A program made the translations under genes and the position numbers. Under the pieces are notes generated by a model that saw nothing but the letters and a program-made list of their open reading frames with translations, was not told the DNA's origin and made no database searches. Source: JAUIEH01 sp964483375 (GTDB taxonomy: Bacteria > Pseudomonadota > Alphaproteobacteria > Caulobacterales > Maricaulaceae). Taken from it: a stretch of 36,204 bases of DNA. The stretch lies in NCBI GenBank assembly GCA_964483375.1, contig CAZABJ010000025.1, positions 1 through 36,204 of the forward strand. The letters run 5' to 3'. This document shows, one piece after another, positions 7,813 to 16,399 of this stretch. Numbering within the stretch: position 1 is the first letter of the stretch; every line of letters begins with the position of its first letter.

Positions 7813-9111
7813 ATGGGCGAGTATCGCTTCAAGCTGCCCGATGTGGGCGAAGGCGTGGTCGAGGCTGAAATCGTTCAGTGGTACGTCAAAGCCGGCGACA
7901 CGGTGAAAGAAGACCAGCCGCTGTGCGACGTGATGACGGATAAGGCCACCGTCGAGCTGCCGTCCCCGGTCGACGGCGTGGTGGAAAGCCTGATCGGAGA
8001 GCCCGGCGACACGCTGCCCGTCGGCACTGAAATCATCATCATCAAGACCGACGGCGAAGCCCCGGCGCCCCAGAAACCAGCCGCCTCCGAGCCTGCGCCC
8101 AAAACCGAGCCGGTCGTCGCCGAGACCGCTCCCGTCGCCTCGCCGCCGGTCTCGTCCAACGGAGCGTCCCGTCCCGCGTCGAGCCCTCCCGCGGTCATCC
8201 CAGCCGCCGCCGCGCCTGCGCTGCGCGACGGCCGCGCATTGGCGAGCCCAGCGGTGCGCAAACGCGCGCTGGAAGCCGGCGTCGACCTCGCCGCGGTTCC
8301 CGGCACAGGGCCTGCGGGGCGCATCACGCATCAAGATCTGGATGATTTCCTCGCCTCTGGCGGGCGCCTGGTCGCGCGCGCCCCCGTCGGTGGTCCGGCC
8401 TCCGCCCCGCGCACCGGCGTGCAAGAGGTCAAAGTCATCGGCCTGCGCCGCAAAATCGCGGAGAACATGGCCCGGTCGGCCAGCGAAATCCCGCACATCG
8501 CGTATGTCGAAGAGCTGGACGTCACCGCTGTCGAGGGGCTGCGCAAACAGCTCAACGCCTCAAAGCGCGAGGACCAGCCGAAGCTGACCTTCCTGCCGTT
8601 CTTGTGCGCCGCTTTGGTGAAGGCGCTGCCGGACTTTCCTCACGCCAACGCCCACTATGACCGGGAAAGCGGCGTGCTGACCCAGTATGACGGCGTGCAT
8701 TTGGGCGTCGCCACGGCCACCCCCAATGGGCTGATGGTGCCGGTTCTCCGCCATGCCGAGACCATGGATGTCTGGACCATGGCCGCAGAAATCGCCCGGT
8801 TGGCGACGGCGGCGCGGGACGGGACCGCCAGCCGGGACGAACTGTCCGGCTCCACCATCACCATCACCTCGCTCGGCGCGGTGGGGGGCATCGTGACCAC
8901 GCCCATCATCAACTATCCCGAGACCGCCATCATCGGGGTCAACAAAATGATGGAGCGGCCCGCCTTTGACGACGCCGGCCGGGTGGTGCCGCGCCTGTTC
9001 ATGAACCTGTCTTCCAGCTTCGACCACCGCATCGTCGACGGCTGGGACGCCGCGCAACTGGTCCAGCGGGTCAAAACGCTCATCGAACAGCCCGCGACGT
9101 TGTTTTTATAA
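7813..9111 (+). CDS. bkdB: Branched-chain 2-oxoacid dehydrogenase E2 (dihydrolipoamide acyltransferase)
   Basis: Core acyltransferase of the complex, 432 residues. It has one N-terminal lipoyl domain (1-78) with lipoyl-lysine K44 in VMTDKATVELPSP, then an Ala/Pro-rich flexible linker, then a peripheral subunit-binding domain at about 143-180 (ASPAVRKRALEAGVDL, GTGPAGRITHQDLDDFL) for E1/E3 docking. After a second linker comes the catalytic domain (about 205-432) with active-site H405-R-I-V-D409-G in SSFDHRIVDGWDA. It transfers the branched acyl group from lipoate to CoA. It is the last gene of the plus-strand block; the E3 gene is about 2.2 kb downstream, beyond an opposite-strand gene. Confidence 0.96.
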   Translation: MGEYRFKLPDVGEGVVEAEIVQWYVKAGDTVKEDQPLCDVMTDKATVELPSPVDGVVESLIGEPGDTLPVGTEIIIIKTDGEAPAPQKPAASEPAPKTEPVVAETAPVASPPVSSNGASRPASSPPAVIPAAAAPALRDGRALASPAVRKRALEAGVDLAAVPGTGPAGRITHQDLDDFLASGGRLVARAPVGGPASAPRTGVQEVKVIGLRRKIAENMARSASEIPHIAYVEELDVTAVEGLRKQLNASKREDQPKLTFLPFLCAALVKALPDFPHANAHYDRESGVLTQYDGVHLGVATATPNGLMVPVLRHAETMDVWTMAAEIARLATAARDGTASRDELSGSTITITSLGAVGGIVTTPIINYPETAIIGVNKMMERPAFDDAGRVVPRLFMNLSSSFDHRIVDGWDAAQLVQRVKTLIEQPATLFL

Positions 9112-9271
9112 GCGATCGCCAATAGCGAAGGCCTATATTGCGGCAACCCGCTCAACGACGCGCGGGTGCAGGACGCCCCGCTCGCTCAGGCGTTTTTCGC
9201 AGCCTTTGGCGTCAGCCGAACCGGGCAAGAACACTAGGGCGCCGCGCTGCGCCGCCCGCTTCGCTTTGGCC

Positions 9272-11056
9272 CTAGCCTTCCGCCTGGTCCGACCCGCCGG
9301 TGAGCTCCGCCTTGAGCCGCGCGATGATGGCGCCCTCGGCGTCGGCGACCTGACCGTCGGCGGCCGCCACTGTCTCGAGCACGCCGATGAGGCGCTGGGC
9401 TCCGCCGGTGTTCAAGATGGCGTTGCCGAACTCAATCAAGTCATCAAGCGTGGGCAGGTCTTCAGGGTGGCGGCACCGTTCCCGGAAGTCGGCGGAGTCG
9501 AATTTCGGCTCATACCCCCGGGCGGCGGCTTCCGCTCCCTCGATTTCGGCATCTTGGAGATGCCCATCCGCCCAAACCATGGTCGCGAGGAAGGCGTTGA
9601 CCAGGTTTGAGTAGGCGTTGAACTGTTGTTGGCCGGCGCTTTGGTCGACATGAATGTGATGCGCCACGATGGACTGATAGGCGTGGGAGATGTCCTCTTC
9701 GATTTTCTCGAGGTCCCCGCCGCCGATTTCCGGCAATTCTTGATTCCGGAACATCTCCTCAGTGTCGAGCCGATTGAGCACCTCAGCGGGGTCGACGCCG
9801 ATCTCCTTAAGCCGGACCTCGGTCACCGGATGGGTGTCGGTGGGGTGGGCCACTTGGGCTTTCAGGGCGTCGGCCATAAAGCCTTCGAGCTGGTCGTGAT
9901 TGAGGTCGTATTTCGCGCGCTCGACGAAGTTCCGCGACAGGTTGCGCGAAAACCGACCCGCCGCGATGCGGTTGATCATGTTTTGGTACTCGATGTTCCA
10001 GACGTAACCGAGCACGGATAGGCGCATCAACGACGTCGCAAGGCCGTCGGGGCTGCCGGTCTTGGCCCCCGCTTTGTCGGCGCGGTGCTCGCGCCTGCGG
10101 GAGATCGCCTTTTCGGCGAGCTCGAACGCGCTCAACACATGCCGCAGGATCATGCGGGCGGGGTAGGCGAGGATGTTCGGGTTCTTGCCGTCGCCGCGCA
10201 GGGCCTCGGCGCTGGCGATCAGCCCGCGATAGACCGGTGCGAAACGCTTGGAGTAGATCGTATCTCCGCCCGAGAAATGGGCCAGTTCGTGACCCACGAT
10301 GCTGCGCAGCTCGTCAGCTGTCAGATTGCGCATCAAGGGAAGGGACAGAAACATCGTCTCCCCGCGCAGGGGCTCGTCGCGAAACGGCGTATGAACCGGC
10401 GCGCTGGTGGCGAAAAAGGTCGGGTCCAAGCCGAGAACGACATTGTCCGGAACCCGGGTCTTCAGTGTCTTGGCGACGTCCTGGATGAAGCCATGCAGCG
10501 CGGGCGCTTCCTCCTCCGCCGCCGCTCGGCCGATGATCCGGGTCTCCATGCCATGAAAAAACCGAAACGCGTTGCGGAGCACCGCGAACCCCGCCCCGAC
10601 CGCTGCGATGACCAACAGGATAGGGATGTAGATGATGACTTGCTCAAACCAGAACGCTTGAGCGAGCCAGGACGCCGCGGCGAGCAATCCGATCTGCGAA
10701 AACGCCAGAATCCCCGTGGCGAAAAGCGTAAACAGCGCCACCGGCGGGAAGGTGAGGGCCAGCAAGGTGCGGTTCCACCCGGTGAGAAACGCCACCACGT
10801 TCACGCCGAGGATGAGAACCACCCCGATCACCGCCGTGGCGATCGACGCCGCGCCAAGCCAAGTGAACTGTTCAAGCGCGGCGCAGGAAACGGGATCAGA
10901 GCCCTTCAGGCTCAACAAACAGCCTGTGTGGAAGGAGAGCACGTCAGTGACGGTCGCTTCGCCGGCCATAACAGTGGACATGCCTGGCAAAAGCGCCACC
11001 GCCATGGAGATCGCCGGCAGCGCCAAGGCCCACAACAATGCGACAAGCGTCCGCAT
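9272..11056 (-). CDS. M48-family membrane zinc metallopeptidase with C-terminal TerB-like domain
   Basis: A 594-residue protein. The start at 11056 gives MRTLVALLWALALPAISMAVALL, preceded by a GGGGGAG-type Shine-Dalgarno. Several N-terminal hydrophobic segments (about 1-25, 65-95, 98-130, 140-162) precede an M48 peptidase domain with zinc site H256-ELA-H260 (VGHELAHFSGGD) and third ligand E323 in REHRADKAG, as in HtpX/Ste24-like enzymes. The last 110 residues form an acidic helical domain with two repeats, MVWADGHLQDAEIEGAE and TVAAADGQVADAEGAII, which resembles TerB. Membrane-protein quality control is the likely role. It sits between bkdB and lpdV on the opposite strand, convergent with bkdB (160-base gap) and divergent from lpdV. 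Confidence 0.87.
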   Translation of the reverse strand: MRTLVALLWALALPAISMAVALLPGMSTVMAGEATVTDVLSFHTGCLLSLKGSDPVSCAALEQFTWLGAASIATAVIGVVLILGVNVVAFLTGWNRTLLALTFPPVALFTLFATGILAFSQIGLLAAASWLAQAFWFEQVIIYIPILLVIAAVGAGFAVLRNAFRFFHGMETRIIGRAAAEEEAPALHGFIQDVAKTLKTRVPDNVVLGLDPTFFATSAPVHTPFRDEPLRGETMFLSLPLMRNLTADELRSIVGHELAHFSGGDTIYSKRFAPVYRGLIASAEALRGDGKNPNILAYPARMILRHVLSAFELAEKAISRRREHRADKAGAKTGSPDGLATSLMRLSVLGYVWNIEYQNMINRIAAGRFSRNLSRNFVERAKYDLNHDQLEGFMADALKAQVAHPTDTHPVTEVRLKEIGVDPAEVLNRLDTEEMFRNQELPEIGGGDLEKIEEDISHAYQSIVAHHIHVDQSAGQQQFNAYSNLVNAFLATMVWADGHLQDAEIEGAEAAARGYEPKFDSADFRERCRHPEDLPTLDDLIEFGNAILNTGGAQRLIGVLETVAAADGQVADAEGAIIARLKAELTGGSDQAEG

Positions 11057-11279
11057 ACTCACTCCCCCTCGCGTTTCGCGCACCCCGCAGCGCTGCGGGA
11101 GTATGGTTCACAGAGCGCTGTGACGCGAGTAGGGCGAGCTCGTGATATCCCCGCGGCGGGCCGAGAACGAAAAAGTTGCGCTTTGCGGGCTTCACAAGCC
11201 GCGCTCGTCGGCCTTTCTTCTCTTTGAAGCGCGCCAAATGAAGGCCGCGTTGAGAGCACAGCGTCTAGGAGCCCGACCC

Positions 11280-12719
11280 ATGACGGAGCATCGTCAAGCC
11301 CAAGTCCTCGTCATAGGCGGCGGAACCGGAGGATACCCCGCCGCCATTCGCGCGGGGCAATTGGGCCTTGATGTGGTTTTGGTGGAGGCCGACCGCTTAG
11401 GCGGCACGTGTCTCATCCGGGGCTGCATTCCTTCCAAGGCGCTGATCCATGCCGCCACGCGGTTTGAAGAGACCAAAGCCTTAGCGGCGAAGGGCGGGGA
11501 CATGGGGATCAGCCTGTCCGCGGCGCCTTCGCTCGATATGAGCGGGGTGGTGCGGTGGAAGGACGGCGTCGTGGACAAGCTGTCCGGCGGGGTGGCGGGG
11601 CTCTTAAAGGCCGCCGGCGTCGAGGGGGTGTCGGGATGGGCGCGGTTTGAAGACGCCAAAACCTGCGTCGTCGAACGCCAAAACGAAGCTCCTCTGCGCA
11701 TCACCGCTGAGCATGTGATCCTCGCCGCCGGCTCCACCGAGACCGAGCTGCCATTCATGCCGTTTGACGGCGAGACCGTCATCTCGTCCCGCGACGCGCT
11801 TTCGCTTCATACGCTTCCTGAGAACCTCGCCGTGGTGGGCGCGGGGTATATCGGACTGGAGCTCGGCATAGCCTTCGCCAAACTCGGCGTGAATGTGACC
11901 GTGGTGGAGGCGCTTGACCACATCCTGCCTCTCTATGACGCCGAATTGACCCGTCCGGTTCTGCAATGGCTCAAAAAGCACGGCGTCACGGTGGAGCTTT
12001 CCTGCCGCGCGCGCGGGGCGACGCAGAAAGACGGCGCGACCTGGCTCGCCTATGAGACCGCTTCGGGCGAGGCCAAAGAAGTCCAAGCCGACAAAATACT
12101 GGTCGCGGTCGGCCGCAAGCCCGCGACCGAAGGTTGGGGCCTGGAGAACATGGCCGTCGATATGGACGGGCCTTTCGTCAAAGTGGACGAGCGCTGCGCG
12201 ACGGCCATGCGCAATGTCTGGGCGGTCGGCGATTTGGTGGGCGAGCCCATGCTCGCGCATAAGGCCTCCGCGCAAGGCGAGATGGTCGCGGAGATCATCG
12301 CAGGACATCGGCGCGTGTTCGACCACGCCTCCATCGCGGCGGTCTGTTTCACCGAGCCTGAAATCGTCGGGGTGGGCCTCACCCCGCAAGAGGCGCGGGA
12401 CAAAGGCGAAGAGGTGGTCACGGGAAAATTTCCGCTCGCCGCCTCGGGACGTGCGCTGTCAATGGGAGCCGGTGGCGACGGGGGGTTCGTACGGGTCACC
12501 GCGCGTGCGAGCGATCACGTTATTCTGGGCATCCACGCGGTGGGCGCGCATGTCTCGGAATTGTCGGGAGAGTTCGCGCTCGCCGTTGAGATGGGCGCGC
12601 GGCTTGAGGACGTCGCCGGCGCCATCCACGTCCATCCCACATTGACCGAAGCGTTCGCAGAAAGCGCGCTCGCCGCCCTTGGCCATCCCATCCATATCGC
12701 CGCGCCGCGCCGGTCATAA
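11280..12719 (+). CDS. lpdV: Dihydrolipoyl dehydrogenase (E3)
   Basis: FAD-dependent enzyme (479 residues) that reoxidises dihydrolipoyl groups with NAD+. The start at 11280 follows AGGAG (11267-11271); the frame extends to 11142, but that stretch lacks family similarity. Visible are the FAD-binding VIGGGTGGYPAA (11-22), the redox disulfide C44/C49 in GGTCLIRGCIPSK, the NAD-binding AVVGAGYIGLELG, the second FAD segment NVWAVGDLVGEPMLAHKA, and the catalytic H452-P-x-x-x-E457 near the C-terminus. Its place by bkdA1-A2-B suggests it is the E3 of the branched-chain complex rather than the pyruvate/oxoglutarate one. It may share regulation with the bkd operon but probably has its own promoter. Confidence 0.94.
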   Translation: MTEHRQAQVLVIGGGTGGYPAAIRAGQLGLDVVLVEADRLGGTCLIRGCIPSKALIHAATRFEETKALAAKGGDMGISLSAAPSLDMSGVVRWKDGVVDKLSGGVAGLLKAAGVEGVSGWARFEDAKTCVVERQNEAPLRITAEHVILAAGSTETELPFMPFDGETVISSRDALSLHTLPENLAVVGAGYIGLELGIAFAKLGVNVTVVEALDHILPLYDAELTRPVLQWLKKHGVTVELSCRARGATQKDGATWLAYETASGEAKEVQADKILVAVGRKPATEGWGLENMAVDMDGPFVKVDERCATAMRNVWAVGDLVGEPMLAHKASAQGEMVAEIIAGHRRVFDHASIAAVCFTEPEIVGVGLTPQEARDKGEEVVTGKFPLAASGRALSMGAGGDGGFVRVTARASDHVILGIHAVGAHVSELSGEFALAVEMGARLEDVAGAIHVHPTLTEAFAESALAALGHPIHIAAPRRS

Positions 12720-12828
12720 GGGCGCCCCGCACCGGCGCGGAATCCCCAGGCAAGGCCGACGGGGCGAGACGCCCGCGCCGTTCAAGCCGATAGCGATCCG
12801 CGTTGGCCGCAGCGCGGACGGCTTTGCG

Positions 12829-12857
12829 TTGACTGAGTACGGCGCACTGGCTTAACG
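12829..12857 (+). promoter_or_regulatory. Sigma-70-type promoter for the DUF1800 gene
   Basis: TTGACT (12829-12834) and TTAACG (12852-12857) are separated by exactly 17 bases and lie 53 bases before the chosen ATG at 12911. The -35 is near consensus and the -10 weaker. No start point is known. Confidence 0.55.
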
Positions 12858-12910
12858 GCTTGCGTCGAAGGGGGCTCGTCATCGTCGGAATAGGGACGAG
12901 GGGAGCTGGG

Positions 12911-14770
12911 ATGACTTCCAAAGTGAATGAGAACCGGGCCGACGGCCCGGCGGCCTGGCGTGCGGTTTTGAAAGGCGCGGCGCTGAGCGTCGCCATGCTG
13001 GGCGCGGCCTGCGGCGGAGGCGGCGGGGACGAACCCGACGGCGTCCAAGCCGTTCCGCCGCCTCCGCCAACCTCGCCGCCGCCGCCGCCCCCTCCGCCGC
13101 CAGCGCCTCCGCCCGGCACGGACTCGTTGGGGCCGTTCGAGACCATTCGAGAAACGGCGCATTTTCTGACCCAGGCGACGTTTGGGCCGACCCAGGAGGA
13201 CTTGGACGCGCTGCCCGGCACCTCGGTTTCAGCGTGGCTTCAGGCGCAGATCGCAGCCCCGCCGAGTTATCGATTGCCGGTGGTCGACAACTATCTCGCC
13301 ACGACGCCCGGCATAGATCACATCTACATCGCACAGAATCTGCCGTCATTCGGCTTTTGGCGCAGCGCCGTTGATGGCGAGGACCAGCTCCGACAACGCA
13401 TGGCGTTCGCGCTGTCGCAGATCTTAGTCGTCTCAGACGCCAATAGCGTCGTGGTCTCCGAACACTATCGCGGTATGGCCTATTACCAAGATATTCTTAT
13501 TCGGCACGCGCTGGGAAACTATCGAGACTTGCTTGAAGACGTCACCTACGCGCCGCTTATGGGTCATTACTTGACCTATATGGGAAACCGGCGGGCCAAT
13601 CCGGATACGGGGCGGATGCCAGACGAGAACTACGCGCGAGAATTATTGCAGCTTTTCACGATCGGAACGGTCGAACTCAATCCCGACGGCACGCCCATGC
13701 TCAACGCCATGGACGAGGCGATCGAGACCTATGACAACGCCGACGTCACCGGTCTGGCGCGCGTGTTCACCGGTCTCGACGTCGAAAACCGTGGCGACCG
13801 CGACCTCTGGACGTCGCCGATGTTGGTGTTCGAAAACCGCCACTCGCCCGAAGAGAAGGTCTTTTTGGGAACCCGCATTCCCCCCGGAACCGGGACGGAA
13901 GCCAGCATCACCATGGCGCTCGACCATATTTTCGAGCATCCCAACGTGCCGCCTTTCATCGCGCGTCAGCTCATCCAGCGTCTGGTCACAAGCAATCCCG
14001 AGCCGGCTTATGTGGAGCGCGTCGCAAACGCCTTCGCGTCGGGACGCTATACGATGCCGGACGGCGTGGTGATCGGAGAAGGGCGGCGCGGCGACTTGGC
14101 CGCAACCGCGGCTGCGGTCTTATTCGATCCGGAGGCTCGAGACGCGACGGCTCGAGATGACGATGATTTCGGAAAACCGCGCGAGCCGGTCATCCGGTTC
14201 TTGAATTGGGCCCGCGCCTTCAATGTCGGAACGGTGACGCCGGAAGTGACGTTCCCGCTCTGGGACACGAGCCCGCCGGACGCCTTCGCCCAGCATCCCT
14301 ACCGCGCGCCTTCGGTCTTCAACTTTTATCGTCCCGGCTATGTGGCCCCAGGCACGCTTTCGGGGGCGCAGGGCATGACGGTGCCGGAGCTGCAAATCGT
14401 CGATGCGGGTTCCGTGGTCGGCTACGCCAACGCAATCAGCTACTTCATCTTCAACAACGCGGCGGGCGGCGACTATTCCGGTCTTGAGCGGTTGTTTTCC
14501 GACCTCGGCATTTCGCTCGACGCGTCGCGGCAAACGACCAGTTTCATCGCAGGCTACGAGGACGAGCTCCTGCTCGCCGCCGACGCCGATGCGTTGATCG
14601 ACCGGCTGGATCTTCTGCTGACCTATGGGGAGATGTCGGACGCCTTGCGCACGGACATCGCCGAAACGCTCGCTGTCATCCCGACAGACACCGAGGAAAC
14701 GATGCGTTTCCGGGTTGGTGTCGCCATCCAGATGGTGATGACGTCGCCCGATTATTTGGTGCAGCGGTGA
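12911..14770 (+). CDS. DUF1800 family lipoprotein
   Basis: A 619-residue member of the DUF1800 family, whose biochemical function is unknown to me. The start at 12911 gives a lipoprotein signal: hydrophobic AVLKGAALSVAMLGAA, then Cys34 followed by a Gly-rich stretch. A polyproline linker (about residues 49-68) leads to the conserved domain: FLTQATFGPTQEDLDAL, RQRMAFALSQILVVSD, ENYARELLQLFTIG, ARVFTGL, FIARQLIQRLVTSNP, HPYRAPSVFNFYRPGY and MVMTSPDYLVQR. The export machinery and membrane anchor are inferred from the signal. The downstream gene is a DUF1501 protein; these two families very often occur as neighbours and presumably act together outside the cytoplasm. Confidence 0.92.
   Translation: MTSKVNENRADGPAAWRAVLKGAALSVAMLGAACGGGGGDEPDGVQAVPPPPPTSPPPPPPPPPAPPPGTDSLGPFETIRETAHFLTQATFGPTQEDLDALPGTSVSAWLQAQIAAPPSYRLPVVDNYLATTPGIDHIYIAQNLPSFGFWRSAVDGEDQLRQRMAFALSQILVVSDANSVVVSEHYRGMAYYQDILIRHALGNYRDLLEDVTYAPLMGHYLTYMGNRRANPDTGRMPDENYARELLQLFTIGTVELNPDGTPMLNAMDEAIETYDNADVTGLARVFTGLDVENRGDRDLWTSPMLVFENRHSPEEKVFLGTRIPPGTGTEASITMALDHIFEHPNVPPFIARQLIQRLVTSNPEPAYVERVANAFASGRYTMPDGVVIGEGRRGDLAATAAAVLFDPEARDATARDDDDFGKPREPVIRFLNWARAFNVGTVTPEVTFPLWDTSPPDAFAQHPYRAPSVFNFYRPGYVAPGTLSGAQGMTVPELQIVDAGSVVGYANAISYFIFNNAAGGDYSGLERLFSDLGISLDASRQTTSFIAGYEDELLLAADADALIDRLDLLLTYGEMSDALRTDIAETLAVIPTDTEETMRFRVGVAIQMVMTSPDYLVQR
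13055..13114 (+). repeat. Polyproline-coding low-complexity tract
   Basis: Twenty CCN-rich codons encode PPPPP-TS-P(9)-A-PPP in the linker of the DUF1800 lipoprotein. The tract is nearly pure C/G triplets, so slipped-strand length changes in frame are possible. Long proline runs normally need EF-P for translation. Confidence 0.85.
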
Positions 14771-14858
14771 GGCGCTCCGCCCAGGCTCGCCTCAGGACCC
14801 CGTTCACCCCGCGATTTTCGGTTCGCGCCTCCGCCGCGCGCTTAGGAGACCAACTCCG

Positions 14859-16268
14859 ATGAACGCCACTCGCCGCACTTTTCTTCTCGGAGCCGGCGCC
14901 AACGCCATGGCCGCCGCGGGTCTGGGAACGACGTCCGCCGCGCTGTCAGGCTTCGTCGCCAACGCCGCTGACGTTCAGGGCTACAAGGCGCTGGTCTGCG
15001 TCTTTTTGTTCGGCGGCATGGACTGCCACGACACCCTTATTCCCTACGATACCGTCTCCCATCAGCGCTATGCGGAAATCCGCGCCGCGCTGTTGGACCA
15101 GTATGGCGGCGCGCGAAGTCGAGCCAATTTGTTGCCGCTCACGCCCATCAATGGCGGGGAGTTCGGCGGCCGGAGCTTCGCCTTGCCGCCCGACATGCCG
15201 GGCCTTCACGCGCTTTTTGAGCAAGGCCAGGCTGCGGTTGTGGCCAATGTCGGCCCGCTGATCGAACCGGCGACCCGTGCGCAGATCGAAGCCGACACCG
15301 TGCCGACGCCGCGGCGGCTGTTCTCCCACAACGACCAGCAGTCGACATGGATGGCGAGCGCGCCGGAGGGAGCCCAATTCGGCTGGGGCGGACGGTTCGC
15401 CGACGCTGCGGTGCTTTCCGGCGCGAACGCCACGCGCGACTTCACGACCATGACCACGAAAGGCAACAGTCTGTTTTTGACCGGCGAGGAAACGCGCCCC
15501 TATGCGCTCGCCGCCAACGGTCCTGAACAGATCGAAATCTTGCGCCTGCTGGGCTTCGGGCCCCTCGAGTTCGCCGACCAAGACGAAGCCATTCGGCTGT
15601 TGGAAGCCCATTTCCGCTCAGCGGGCTATCGCGGGTCGGACATTATCGGCCAGGATTTGGCGACGGCGCATGGCCGCTCCTTTGACTCCAACGCGCTCTA
15701 TCGCGAGGCCTTGGCGAGCGCGCGCGCGCTCTCCACGACGTTCCCCAACAATGATTTCGGCCGCCAGCTGAACTCCATCGCCAGCGCCATTTCCATCCGC
15801 GACAGACTGACGACGCGTCGGCAAGTGTTTTTCGCCTCCATGGGCGGATACGATACGCATTCGGGGCAAGCCCAGTCGCTTCCCTCGCTGCAGGCGAGAT
15901 TGGACGGCGGCATAAGCGCGTTTCAACAAGCCATGGTCGAGCTCGGGGTCGAGAACGACGTAACGCTGATCACCGCGTCGGATTTCGGCCGCACGCTCTC
16001 CATCAATGGCGACGGCACCGACCATGGCTGGGGCGCTCACCACTTCGTCGTGGGCGGCGCGGTCCAAGGCCGGCGGATCTACGGATTTCCTCCGCCAGCG
16101 GATTTTGATCACGATTGGGATATCGGTCAGGGCCGTTTGGTGCCGGGCTACAGCGTAGAACAGTTCGCTGAGCCGCTGGGCCGATGGTTCGGGTTGAACA
16201 GCTCTGAGCTGTCCGTCGCCTTGCCGAACCTGGCGAATTTCCAAGGTCCGCCGATCGCCTACATCTGA
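14859..16268 (+). CDS. DUF1501 family protein, Tat-exported
   Basis: A 469-residue protein of the DUF1501 family, with a predicted alkaline-phosphatase/sulfatase-like fold. The N-terminus is a twin-arginine signal (TRRTFLLGAGANAMAAAGLG), so export as a folded protein is likely. Family segments are LVCVFLFGGMDCHDTLIPYD, MPGLHALFEQGQAAVVANVGPL, LFSHNDQQSTWM, VFFASMGGYDTHSGQ, VTLITASDFGRTLSINGDGTDHGWG and HHFVVGGAVQG. The D-T-H and D-F-G-R segments hold the likely metal-binding residues. It lies 88 bases after the DUF1800 gene on the same strand and is probably cotranscribed. The cellular role of the pair is unknown. Confidence 0.92.
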   Translation: MNATRRTFLLGAGANAMAAAGLGTTSAALSGFVANAADVQGYKALVCVFLFGGMDCHDTLIPYDTVSHQRYAEIRAALLDQYGGARSRANLLPLTPINGGEFGGRSFALPPDMPGLHALFEQGQAAVVANVGPLIEPATRAQIEADTVPTPRRLFSHNDQQSTWMASAPEGAQFGWGGRFADAAVLSGANATRDFTTMTTKGNSLFLTGEETRPYALAANGPEQIEILRLLGFGPLEFADQDEAIRLLEAHFRSAGYRGSDIIGQDLATAHGRSFDSNALYREALASARALSTTFPNNDFGRQLNSIASAISIRDRLTTRRQVFFASMGGYDTHSGQAQSLPSLQARLDGGISAFQQAMVELGVENDVTLITASDFGRTLSINGDGTDHGWGAHHFVVGGAVQGRRIYGFPPPADFDHDWDIGQGRLVPGYSVEQFAEPLGRWFGLNSSELSVALPNLANFQGPPIAYI

Positions 16269-16334
16269 TCGTGCGCTCAGCTGGGGAAGGCTCGGTTTTG
16301 AACGTCTGAGACCGCGCCCACACCCTTGCGCGCG

Positions 16335-16351
16335 ACGACCAATCAGGTCGT
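16335..16351. repeat. Inverted repeat upstream of the helicase gene
   Basis: ACGACC-aatca-GGTCGT, a 6-bp perfect stem with a 5-base loop, 49 bases before the helicase ATG. It could be a small hairpin or an operator. It lacks a T-run, so it is not a clear terminator. Confidence 0.3.
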
Positions 16352-16399
16352 GTTGCGTGGTGCGCCGCAGAGGCGGCGGCGACAGGGGATTTTGCGCGC

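Noticed and set aside
9121..9260. Open frames on both strands in the 160-base gap between bkdB and the M48 gene (one reading LYCGNPLNDARVQD)
   Set aside because: No start codon with a ribosome site and no family likeness. The frames can be explained by GC richness. A short ACCCGC/GCGGGT stem here lacks a T-run.
10085..11227. 380-codon plus-strand open frame opposite the M48 peptidase
   Set aside because: Antisense shadow, with highly charged repetitive composition and no recognisable start signal or domain.
12520..13221. Minus-strand frame with a glycine run opposite the DUF1800 signal and proline tract
   Set aside because: The glycine run is just the reverse of the polyproline codons.
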